Positions 1 through 5,454 of a stretch of 5,676 bases of DNA are shown here, in pieces. The stretch covers positions 1 through 5,676 of the forward strand of contig JACCSD010000297.1 in assembly GCA_013813185.1 (NCBI GenBank), given 5' to 3'. The translations under genes were made by a program, and so were the position numbers. Under the pieces are notes generated by a model. The model ran no database searches. It saw nothing but the letters and a program-made list of their open reading frames with translations, and was not told the origin of the DNA. Every line of letters starts with the position of its first letter. Within the stretch, counting starts at the first letter, position 1. Origin of the DNA: Burkholderiaceae bacterium. GTDB taxonomy: Bacteria; Pseudomonadota; Gammaproteobacteria; Burkholderiales; Burkholderiaceae_F.

Positions 1-573
1 CGTTATCGCGGGAAACCCAGACCGGGTGCCGGATTCCACTGCTCTGCGCCCCCCATGGACCGAAAATCGAGCCGATATCGTCATCGTGCGCTGCGTAGCG
101 ATACGGCTGCGCGCTGCGGTCAAGCGCTACCAGGCAATGCGTGCTGCGCCTTCATGCACCTCCAAGCGGCCTTCCTTGCCAACTAACAGTCGAATTGCGG
201 GATCGCGTCTCGCTATCCGGTGCAAAGTCCGGTAGACGTGCGCCTGATACCAGCGACGATCGGCTGCAAGCACTTCCTCCGGCACCGGCGACACAGAGCC
301 GTCGCGCGTGACTCGCCAGTGGCGATCACCGTCGACGACGCGAACCACGCGCAGTCTGTCTGCACGGGTATCGACACGGAATCGCGGTTGCTCGAAGTCC
401 ATCGTCATCACGACCCGAAGCAATGCCGGCTCGCCGTCCCAATTCTGCTGGGAATCGTTAACAGTGTTCGTAGTCGATGCCCATGCCGTGCGCCCGCCGA
501 GGGCGCTCGGCATCCGCTCGGCGGGAGCCGCGGTGCCGGAGGGAGTGATCAAACTTCTGATCGCGGTTGTCAT
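1..573 (-). pseudogene. Unrecognised gene with a frameshift, running off the left edge
   Basis: The minus strand encodes 148 residues from ATG 573 to TAG 129-127, ending EGAARIAW. The frame one step over is open from 151 down to 1, uses GC-rich third positions and reads like true protein (VALDRSAQPYRYAAHDDD, then IGSIFGPWGAQ). Joined by a one-base indel within about 128-151, the two make one protein of at least 185 residues; adding one base after TGG-TA would give AWYALDRS. Visible in it are alternating strand-like stretches (LRVVMTMDFEQPRFRVDTR; RHWRV) and a helix around WYQAHVYRTLHRIARRDP, faintly like a periplasmic LolA-type fold. I do not recognise the family. The start is uncertain: TAWA-STTN at residues 30-37 looks like a signal-peptidase site, but no hydrophobic helix precedes it, so the 5' end may be missing too. 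The first 41 bases overlap the plus-strand peptide gene. A sequencing error could explain the frameshift. Confidence 0.5.
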
Positions 574-634
574 CGTCGATGCGGCCCTGTACTGGGTTCA
601 CGAGCCAATGTACAAACGCTTTAAGGGCAACTGA
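533..634 (+). CDS. 33-residue single-helix membrane peptide, unknown function
   Basis: A short frame starts at GTG 533 and ends at TGA 632-634. GGGAG at 523-527 lies 5 bases before the GTG, which is why I prefer it to the in-frame GTG at 545, where GGAGGG sits almost on the start codon. The peptide has a hydrophobic helix (VIKLLIAVVIVDAALYWV, about residues 5-22) and then a basic tail containing KRFKGN, as expected of a small inner-membrane protein with its C-terminus in the cytoplasm. The stop lies 3 bases before the next small membrane gene, which suggests joint translation. Its start overlaps the antisense start of the broken minus-strand gene. The same frame is open upstream to an ATG at 308, but that part is antisense to the minus-strand gene and does not look like protein. 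I recognise no family. It could be a chance frame; the helix, ribosome site and spacing favour a gene. Confidence 0.4.
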   Translation: MPEGVIKLLIAVVIVDAALYWVHEPMYKRFKGN

Positions 635-637
635 CGC

Positions 638-892
638 ATGGCCGGAAGCGCAAATACATCTGCTCTTGTTGCGTATTTGATTGTGGGTCTAGTGACCGGC
701 TGGGGCATTCTTGTGATTCGGAACGACATCCGAATCAAGAAGGACAATCGGTGGCGGAGGATTCGGGCCGTCTACTTGGCGGCCTTTTGCATTGCGTTCG
801 CTACCGCTCTAGTTTTTTCCAACGGCCTCGGTTTCGTGGCGTTTAGCTTGGGATGCGTGGCCGCGCTTGCTTACGCAGCCGTAAGAAAATAA
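638..892 (+). CDS. 84-residue three-helix membrane protein, unknown function
   Basis: This starts at ATG 638, 3 bases after the upstream peptide gene, with AAGGG at 623-627 ten bases before it. The product has three hydrophobic segments, at about residues 9-28, 43-60 and 63-81. A strongly charged loop separates the first two (RNDIRIKKDNRWRRIR, about residues 28-43); by the positive-inside rule it should face the cytoplasm. It ends in VRK. I do not recognise a family. The size and topology would fit a holin-like, antitoxin-like or accessory membrane subunit, but nothing in the sequence decides between them. The DNA uses more A/T at third positions than the sox genes, which suggests a separate origin. 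It converges on the regulator gene, with 25 bases between the two stops. Confidence 0.6.
   Translation: MAGSANTSALVAYLIVGLVTGWGILVIRNDIRIKKDNRWRRIRAVYLAAFCIAFATALVFSNGLGFVAFSLGCVAALAYAAVRK
870..885. repeat. Short perfect hairpin at the convergent gene ends
   Basis: CTTACG (870-875) and CGTAAG (880-885) form a perfect 6-bp inverted repeat around the tetraloop CAGC, within the last codons of the small membrane protein gene. The convergent regulator gene ends at 918. No T-run follows on either strand, so it is at best a weak structural end and not a classical intrinsic terminator. Confidence 0.25.
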
Positions 893-917
893 GCGTTACA
901 GAGTGTCGCGCTCGGCC

Positions 918-2669
918 TCAACGCATTCCGATCTCACGCAAACTTGCAACCAAACGCTCGCGGCTCTCTACTACGTGCGGGCCGGTGCCACCCAATTGCT
1001 GACCGATGTCGTCGTTGATTTCGTACTTCGGATGCCGCAGCAGAAAGTCGTCCAGCACCCTCTTGCCTTCCGCCTTGTTCCCCAGACGCACCAGCGCTGC
1101 GGCATGAATGGGCGGCCACGCTAGATTGGGGTTTGAGATCTGTGCCGTCTGACTCCAATCACGCGCTTGCTCGTACTGGTTCAGCATGAAGTGCGCGAGA
1201 GCGAGCCGGTATTGCCACTCCGCACGCAGTGCATCGCGCGGACTGAGTCGGAGAGCCAACTCAAGCGGCGCTACCGCTTCGGCAGGCCGGCCGTTCAACG
1301 CCAGGGTGTGGCCATAGACGGCATAAGAGACCGGGTTATGGTGACGCGCCGCCAATACCTCGCTGACTCGCAGCGCCGCGGGCCAGTCCTTCCGGAGAAG
1401 CGCCTGGCAGATCTTGGCCTGATAAGCGAAGTACCCATTCGGATCGAGACGCTCCAGGTTGTCGCTGGCTAGGTCAAGGCGGCGCATCGCTGCGCTTCGG
1501 TCAGGTAACCATCCGTAAGAAACACCCAGATAGTTTGCGATCGACACGCCGCCCCACGCGCGAATCGAGTTGGGATTCTTGACGATCGCCCGCTCGAATA
1601 GCGCGCGCGCTTCGTGCAGATTTTGGCTGCTGTAGCTGCGATGCAAGAGCGAAAACCCCTGCATGTTCAAGTCGTCTGCGGAAACTTCATCGGGCGGCAA
1701 GGTGGCGACACGGTCACCCGCCGCCATAATGACCTCGATGTGCAGCAGACGCCCGACCTTGACTACGAATTCGTCGCGTACCTCGTTGATGCGGGCGCGC
1801 TCAACCACGTACTGCTCGCCCCAGCGCTGCAAACCGGTTTCGCCGTCGATCATCTCGAGGCTGAGAAGAATCACGTCACTCTGATGGCGCAGGCTGCCGC
1901 GCACCACGTAGCGAACGCGTAATTCGCGCGCAAGCTGGCGCGGGTCGACCGCCATGCCTTTGTAAGTGGACGCCGTAGCGTTCGCCACCACCCGAATCCC
2001 CGGGATTCGTGCGACCTCATTGGTGAGGTCAATCAGCAACGCGTCGGCTGACCACGCGCCATCGCCGGATGCGCCCTCGACGGCGAATGGCAACATCACC
2101 AGCGAAGCGAGCGGGATGTCTCGCGCGAGCGGAGTTTTCAACGCCGCTGGTGTGTTCTCCACCCGTAGGTCGGAGCGGCTGAACATGACCGATGCGCCGA
2201 CGATGCCGACGGTGGAGAGGATCGCTGCCGGTACAAGCCACCTGTGGCGAGTCCGCTGTGCAACTGGAGCCGCATTCTCGGAAGCGAGGGGTTGCGCAGG
2301 TATGGCGTCGGCAGCCGCTGCCGGCGGCACCACGGGATCCTCGGGTACCAGCATGTACCCGCGCCGTGCGACGTTGCGAATCACGCGGTGTCCAGTATCC
2401 CCGAGCACGCGCCGGATATCCGCGATTGCCTGCACGAGCGAGCCCTCGCCGACCACCACATCAGGCCAGACGCGGCTCATCAACTCATCTTTGGTGACGA
2501 CCTGGCCGGCGCGCGCACCCAGCACGAGCAACACGTCCAATGCCTGCTTGCGCAACCCCGCTAGCTGATCTTGGTGGGTGAGCAGTTCGCCTCTGTTGAG
2601 GTCAAGCACAAAGCCGGACAGATTCAACCGGTTGGCAGCCTCGTTCCACGCCGATGGGGTTATGAGCAT
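918..2669 (-). CDS. CadC/ToxR-type transmembrane regulator: winged helix, TolB-like and TPR domains
   Basis: This encodes a 583-residue membrane-integrated transcription factor. Residues about 18-109 form an OmpR/PhoB-type winged helix (LRKQALDVLLVL, then VVTKDELMSRVWPDVVVGE, RRVLGD and RRGYMLVPE). A Pro/Ala linker follows, then one membrane segment at about 144-163 preceded by RTRHRW. Residues about 186-285 match the TolB/FlgO-like N-terminal domain seen in adenylate-cyclase-like and CadC-like proteins (VMLPFAVEG, IPGIRVVANATAS, VRYVVRGSL, RWGEQY). The rest, about 340-545, is helical TPR-type repeat (EARALFERAIVKNPNS, AEAVAPLELALRLSP). By family knowledge the winged helix binds DNA from the membrane while the C-terminal part senses a signal or partner. 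ATG 2669 is the only usual start after the in-frame TAG at 2696-2694; its ribosome site is weak. The gene is divergent from the soxC-like gene, so control of that pair, of itself, or both is plausible but inferred. The ligand is unknown. Confidence 0.9.
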   Translation of the reverse strand: MLITPSAWNEAANRLNLSGFVLDLNRGELLTHQDQLAGLRKQALDVLLVLGARAGQVVTKDELMSRVWPDVVVGEGSLVQAIADIRRVLGDTGHRVIRNVARRGYMLVPEDPVVPPAAAADAIPAQPLASENAAPVAQRTRHRWLVPAAILSTVGIVGASVMFSRSDLRVENTPAALKTPLARDIPLASLVMLPFAVEGASGDGAWSADALLIDLTNEVARIPGIRVVANATASTYKGMAVDPRQLARELRVRYVVRGSLRHQSDVILLSLEMIDGETGLQRWGEQYVVERARINEVRDEFVVKVGRLLHIEVIMAAGDRVATLPPDEVSADDLNMQGFSLLHRSYSSQNLHEARALFERAIVKNPNSIRAWGGVSIANYLGVSYGWLPDRSAAMRRLDLASDNLERLDPNGYFAYQAKICQALLRKDWPAALRVSEVLAARHHNPVSYAVYGHTLALNGRPAEAVAPLELALRLSPRDALRAEWQYRLALAHFMLNQYEQARDWSQTAQISNPNLAWPPIHAAALVRLGNKAEGKRVLDDFLLRHPKYEINDDIGQQLGGTGPHVVESRERLVASLREIGMR

Positions 2670-2723
2670 CGCTGATGCGTCTGCTGTCGACGACTAATCG
2701 CTAGGCACGCTTATCCAAGTCGC

Positions 2724-2745
2724 GAAATGTGAGTTCTTTCATTTC
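2724..2745. promoter_or_regulatory. Candidate operator: inverted repeat GAAATG-N10-CATTTC
   Basis: GAAATG (2724-2729) and CATTTC (2740-2745) are perfect 6-bp inverted half-sites separated by 10 bases, so their centres lie 16 bp apart. The site is in the A/T-rich part of the divergent region, 55 bases upstream of the regulator start. It could be an operator for a dimeric winged-helix protein such as the neighbouring regulator. A 6-bp match can occur by chance, so this is only a candidate. Confidence 0.3.
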
Positions 2746-2750
2746 AATTT

Positions 2751-2785
2751 GCGGGTTTCATCAGTACCTGCGCTCTCGAACCCGC
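2751..2785. promoter_or_regulatory. Candidate operator or hairpin: GCGGGTT-N21-AACCCGC
   Basis: GCGGGTT (2751-2757) and AACCCGC (2779-2785) are perfect 7-bp inverted arms 21 bases apart. In RNA the stem could add one T-G wobble pair (2758 with 2778). The site lies between the divergent genes, next to the GAAATG/CATTTC dyad, so it could be a second binding site or a leader hairpin of the soxC transcript. Position and symmetry are the only evidence. Confidence 0.3.
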
Positions 2786-2975
2786 TACCTTGGCCATCGC
2801 TTCATCTATGACAAATGGTCAATGCCTAGCCTTGCCCGTAGCAACCAACGCTCCAAGCACATTACGCCGATTCGCCAGCCGGCCCTTCTAAATGGTTGGC
2901 CGTTCCGGGGTGAGATCGTCCCTAGAAGACGCGACCCATGCCGCTGATTTCTTTCAACTTCATTCCTAGAGACAC

Positions 2976-4301
2976 ATGAAAAGAGAATCCGCTATCGCCA
3001 ATCATCGTCCTACCGCTTCGGATCCGCAGATTGACAGTCTCAACCCGACCCGTCGCCGTGTCTTTCTTACTCGCGGCGTTCAAGTAGCCGGCGCACTCGC
3101 CGCGGGCGGCGTGGCCAGCGCTGCAGCGGCGCAAACTCGGACAGCCGAATCGATTGGCGCGCAGTTGCCCTCCTGGATGACCACTGAAGGCGCGCCAATG
3201 CGTACTTACGGCCAGCCCTCGAAATTCGAGGAGCCGGTCAAGCGTTTGGTGGGGCAGCCTTTTGGAAAGCTGGCTCCAGGCGCCGGCGTTTCTTTCACGC
3301 CCCTGCAGTCTCTCACCGGCACCATCACCCCGAACGGATTGCACTTCGAGCGCCACCACGGCGGAGTGCCGGAAATCGATCCCGCCCGGCACAAGCTTCT
3401 GATTCACGGGCTGGTTAAAAAGCCGCTTGCGTTCGATGTCGCTGCGCTGCTGCGCTATCCAATGGTGAGCCGGACTTACTTCATAGAATGTTCCGGTAAC
3501 AGTTTTCGCAACACATTGCCGCAAGCGCAGGACGTTCCGTGCGGCGCAATTCACGGTTTGCTTTCGTGCAGCGAGTGGACTGGGCTGCCGCTCGCGGTGC
3601 TGCTGAACGAAGCCGGCGTCGACGCCGGCGCGAAGTGGCTCCTTGCTGAAGGCGCGGACGCCGCCGGTATGAGCCGCAGCATTCCACTTAGCAAAGCGCT
3701 CGACGACACGTTGATCGCGCTGTACCAGAACGGAGAACGCCTCCGGCCAGAACAGGGTTATCCGATGCGCCTGGTGTTGCCGGGGTGGGAAGGCAACATG
3801 AGTGTGAAATGGCTGCACCGGCTCAAGCTCACCGACGGGCCCACGCACACGAGAGACGAAACGTCGAGATACACCGACTTAATGCGGGACGGCAGAGCGC
3901 GCCAGTTCACCTTCGAAGTCGGAGTGAAGTCGGTAATTACACAACCTTCGGGCGGCATGACGATGCCAGGGCCGGGGCTGCACCAGCTCTCCGGCCTGGC
4001 ATGGTCGGGCGCGGGCCGCGTCACCAAGGTCGAGGTGTCTGCCGATGGCGGTGCAACGTGGCGAGACGCGACGCTGCAAGCGCCGGTGTTATCGAAGTCG
4101 TTGACTCGCTTCCACCTACCCTGGAACTGGAATGGCGCGCCGGCAATGCTGCAGAGCCGTGCCACCGACGAGAAAGGCAACGTGCAGGAGTCGCGCAGCG
4201 CATGGAACGCGCAGTATTCGTCCGCGAATCGCTACCACAACACGATGATTCAGACTTGGGCGGTCAACGCCAACGGGAGCGTGAAAAATGCTTACGCATA
4301 A
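2976..4301 (+). CDS. soxC: SoxC-type molybdenum sulfite/sulfane dehydrogenase, Tat-exported
   Basis: This is a 441-residue member of the sulfite-oxidase family and appears complete. A Tat signal with twin arginines R27-R28 (RRRVFLT), an Ala-rich core and an AAA-Q cleavage region near residue 52 shows export of the folded, cofactor-loaded enzyme to the periplasm. The molybdopterin domain spans about 100-300 and carries SoxC signatures: ITPNGLHFERHHGGVPEIDP, FIECSGNS with the molybdenum ligand C172, and YPMRLVLPGWEGNMSVKWL. R126, H128 and Y250 are likely active-site residues by analogy with SorA and animal sulfite oxidase. About 310-415 is the Ig-like dimerisation domain (KVEVSADGGATWRDA). The enzyme oxidises sulfite, or sulfane sulfur on SoxY, and passes electrons to a cytochrome c; the overlapping downstream gene encodes one. 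ATG 2976 has only a weak AGAG (2968-2972) before it but leaves a proper Tat signal. The true substrate cannot be read from the sequence. Confidence 0.93.
   Translation: MKRESAIANHRPTASDPQIDSLNPTRRRVFLTRGVQVAGALAAGGVASAAAAQTRTAESIGAQLPSWMTTEGAPMRTYGQPSKFEEPVKRLVGQPFGKLAPGAGVSFTPLQSLTGTITPNGLHFERHHGGVPEIDPARHKLLIHGLVKKPLAFDVAALLRYPMVSRTYFIECSGNSFRNTLPQAQDVPCGAIHGLLSCSEWTGLPLAVLLNEAGVDAGAKWLLAEGADAAGMSRSIPLSKALDDTLIALYQNGERLRPEQGYPMRLVLPGWEGNMSVKWLHRLKLTDGPTHTRDETSRYTDLMRDGRARQFTFEVGVKSVITQPSGGMTMPGPGLHQLSGLAWSGAGRVTKVEVSADGGATWRDATLQAPVLSKSLTRFHLPWNWNGAPAMLQSRATDEKGNVQESRSAWNAQYSSANRYHNTMIQTWAVNANGSVKNAYA
4275..4279 (+). promoter_or_regulatory. Ribosome binding site inside the soxC 3' end
   Basis: GGGAG lies 8 bases before ATG 4288 and within the last codons of the soxC-like gene. 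It supports this start for the cytochrome gene and means the two are probably translationally coupled. Confidence 0.6.
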
Positions 4302-4836
4302 GCGCACGATGATTGGCCTTGCGGCTGCAGCACTGCTCGCAGGGTGCACCACCCCGTTGATGGGACCGCAACCGCTGCCGCAGGGACTGAACCTCGGCCG
4401 CGTCGTTACGGCCGACGAAATCAAAGCATGGGACATCAGCATTCCACCCAGTGGTGCTGGGCTGCCGCCCGGCAGCGGCTCGGTCAAGCAGGGGGCGGCG
4501 GTGTACGCAGCGAAGTGCGAAGCCTGCCACGGCGCGAACGGCGCGGGTAAACCTGCCGACGCGTTGGTCGGTGGACAGGGCACGCTTGTATCCGACAATC
4601 CGGTACGCACGGTCGGCAGTTATTGGCCATACGCAACAACGCTGTTCGACTACGTGCGCCGCGCGATGCCCACGAATGCGCCGAAGTCACTCACCGACAG
4701 CGAGGTCTATGCCGTGAGCGCCTACGTGCTGCAACTGAACGGCATCATTGCCCAGGACGCGGTGATGAACGCGCAAACGCTGCCGCAGGTGAAGATGCCA
4801 AACAGGGATGGGTTCATCGATTATTCGGGAAAGTAG
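4288..4836 (+). CDS. SoxD-like single-haem cytochrome c lipoprotein, SoxC partner
   Basis: This 182-residue protein begins 14 bases before soxC ends, in another frame, so the two are surely one operon. The N-terminus is a lipoprotein signal (residues 1-20, lipobox LAGC with C20), so the mature protein should be attached to a membrane on its periplasmic side. One haem site, C77-E-A-C80-H81, lies in a class I cytochrome domain. M127 in RRAMPTNAPKSL is the likely second axial ligand. VGGQGTL, TVGSYWPYATTLFDYVRR and EVYAVSAYVLQLNGI recall SoxD-type cytochromes. The classical Paracoccus SoxD is larger and di-haem, so this is a shorter, membrane-tethered version, functionally closer to the SorA/SorB arrangement. 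The inferred role is to take electrons from the SoxC-like enzyme and deliver them to the respiratory chain. I see no terminator after it. Confidence 0.88.
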   Translation: MLTHKRTMIGLAAAALLAGCTTPLMGPQPLPQGLNLGRVVTADEIKAWDISIPPSGAGLPPGSGSVKQGAAVYAAKCEACHGANGAGKPADALVGGQGTLVSDNPVRTVGSYWPYATTLFDYVRRAMPTNAPKSLTDSEVYAVSAYVLQLNGIIAQDAVMNAQTLPQVKMPNRDGFIDYSGK

Positions 4837-5082
4837 GACGCTGCGATCTTTGAGGACCTAGACCCAAGCGCATCGGCTGGTTGATAGAGGCCGAGCGATA
4901 GGCAACGTCGTGCCTGATGTTCCCTCAGCCATAGCTTTGACCTAGCTACGCCCCATCTGTCCACGCTATTCGCAGCTCGACCGCGCCCGTATGTCGCCTG
5001 TCGCAATCGGCTGGTCCGAGGGCTGCCGGGTGGCCACACTCACCTGGCACCTCGATCAACAGACAGCCAGGGAGAGCCTCGA
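4837..5082. other. Intergenic region with a 10-bp direct repeat
   Basis: No convincing gene lies in these 246 bases. ATCGGCTGGT occurs exactly twice, at 4872-4881 and 5006-5015, 134 bases apart. TCGGC (4873-4877) and GCCGA (4890-4894) could form a short weak stem. TTGACC at 4938-4943 resembles a -35 box, but no good -10 box stands at normal spacing, so I do not call a promoter. A minus-strand frame at 4821-5039 is antisense to the cytochrome end and does not look like protein. Confidence 0.35.
5069..5074 (+). promoter_or_regulatory. Strong ribosome binding site of the EF-hand gene
   Basis: AGGGAG, continued by AG to 5076, lies 8 bases before ATG 5083. It is the best Shine-Dalgarno match in the window and fixes the start of the EF-hand gene. 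Confidence 0.65.
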
Positions 5083-5322
5083 ATGCACAGAGTCACTTTT
5101 GTAGTCGCTGTTTGCCTCGCCACCATGGCAGCAGTTGCCACCGCCGCTGCACCTGAACAGAGATTTGAAAAACTCGACACGAATAGCGATGGCCGGTTAT
5201 CGCGCGAGGAAGCGGCGGCTTATCCGGAGCTAGCGAAGCAATTTGCGAAGATTGATGCCAACAAGGATGGATTCATCAGTCTCGACGAATTGACGGCGAA
5301 GCGCAGCGGCATATGCGGCTAG
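5083..5322 (+). CDS. Small exported protein with two EF-hands
   Basis: This encodes 79 residues and appears complete. Residues 1 to about 22 form a Sec signal peptide (hydrophobic VTFVVAVCLATMAAVAT, then an Ala-rich cleavage region before PEQ). The mature part is one EF-hand pair. Loop 1, D32-E43, has D32, N34, D36, G37, L39, S40 and E43; loop 2, D58-E69, has D58, N60, D62, G63, I65, S66 and E69. Both keep all the usual Ca2+ ligand positions, so periplasmic or extracellular calcium binding is likely. The C-terminus SGICG carries a cysteine (C77) that would be the only one in the mature protein. Two stops follow in frame (TAG TAA). The gene is 246 bases after the cytochrome gene on the same strand and probably has its own promoter, so a link with sulfite oxidation is not shown. 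Its biological role is unknown. Confidence 0.88.
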   Translation: MHRVTFVVAVCLATMAAVATAAAPEQRFEKLDTNSDGRLSREEAAAYPELAKQFAKIDANKDGFISLDELTAKRSGICG

Positions 5323-5327
5323 TAATA

Positions 5328-5347
5328 GCCGCAAGGTGAATTGCGGC
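5328..5347 (+). terminator. Hairpin after the EF-hand gene, possible terminator
   Basis: GCCGCAA (5328-5334) and TTGCGGC (5341-5347) form a perfect 7-bp stem with the 6-base loop GGTGAA, starting 6 bases after the EF-hand stop. There is no T-run after it, so it is not a textbook intrinsic terminator; it may end or stabilise the transcript. A second stem, GTCGCG (5384-5389) with CGCGAC (5395-5400) around TGGAT, follows before the next gene. Confidence 0.4.
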
Positions 5348-5454
5348 GCGACGGCCAGCGCAATCCGACACGGGGGCGATGTAGTCGCGTGGATCGCGAC
5401 ATCAGCTTGGGTAATCTCAAGGCGCCGCCCTGTTCCTGGATAAACTAACAGCAA

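Larger units (their letters stand above)
2670..2975. promoter_or_regulatory. Divergent intergenic region between regulator and soxC
   Basis: These 306 bases separate the outward-facing regulator and soxC-like genes and should hold both promoters. The part near the regulator (about 2724-2760) is the most A/T-rich and contains two perfect inverted repeats, listed separately. A third, imperfect one lies nearer soxC: GCCAGCC at 2874-2880 against GGTTGGC at 2894-2900, with one mismatch. I could not find a convincing -35/-10 pair for either direction, nor a sigma-54 site. A 72-codon plus-strand frame at 2729-2947 has no protein-like features and I do not call it a gene. A CadC-type regulator binding here would be typical for the family, but no family-wide operator consensus lets me confirm a site. 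Confidence 0.5.

Noticed and set aside
220..624. Plus-strand frames over the broken minus-strand gene
   Set aside because: Their translations are low in structure and rich in Arg, Cys and His; only the last part (from GTG 533) looks like protein and is kept as the 33-residue peptide.
1966..2568. 200-codon plus-strand frame inside the regulator gene
   Set aside because: It is antisense to the winged-helix, membrane and TolB-like parts of the regulator, and its Ser/Thr/Arg/Ala-rich translation has no recognisable motif.
2729..2947. 72-codon plus-strand frame in the divergent intergenic region
   Set aside because: It has no ribosome site, domain or signal peptide, and the region has to carry two promoters.
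2922..3848. Long open minus-strand frame (308 codons) opposite the soxC-like gene
   Set aside because: It lies antisense to a clear SoxC sequence; its translation is rich in Arg, Gln and His without domains, as expected of the mirror frame of a GC-rich gene.
4938..4971. Possible sigma-70 promoter before the EF-hand gene
   Set aside because: TTGACC fits a -35 box, but the nearest -10-like sequence is about 22 bases away, too far for normal spacing.
4821..5039. 72-codon minus-strand frame after the cytochrome gene
   Set aside because: It is partly antisense to the cytochrome stop, with no ribosome site or motif; a degraded mobile-element remnant was considered but no inverted repeats or transposase motif support it.
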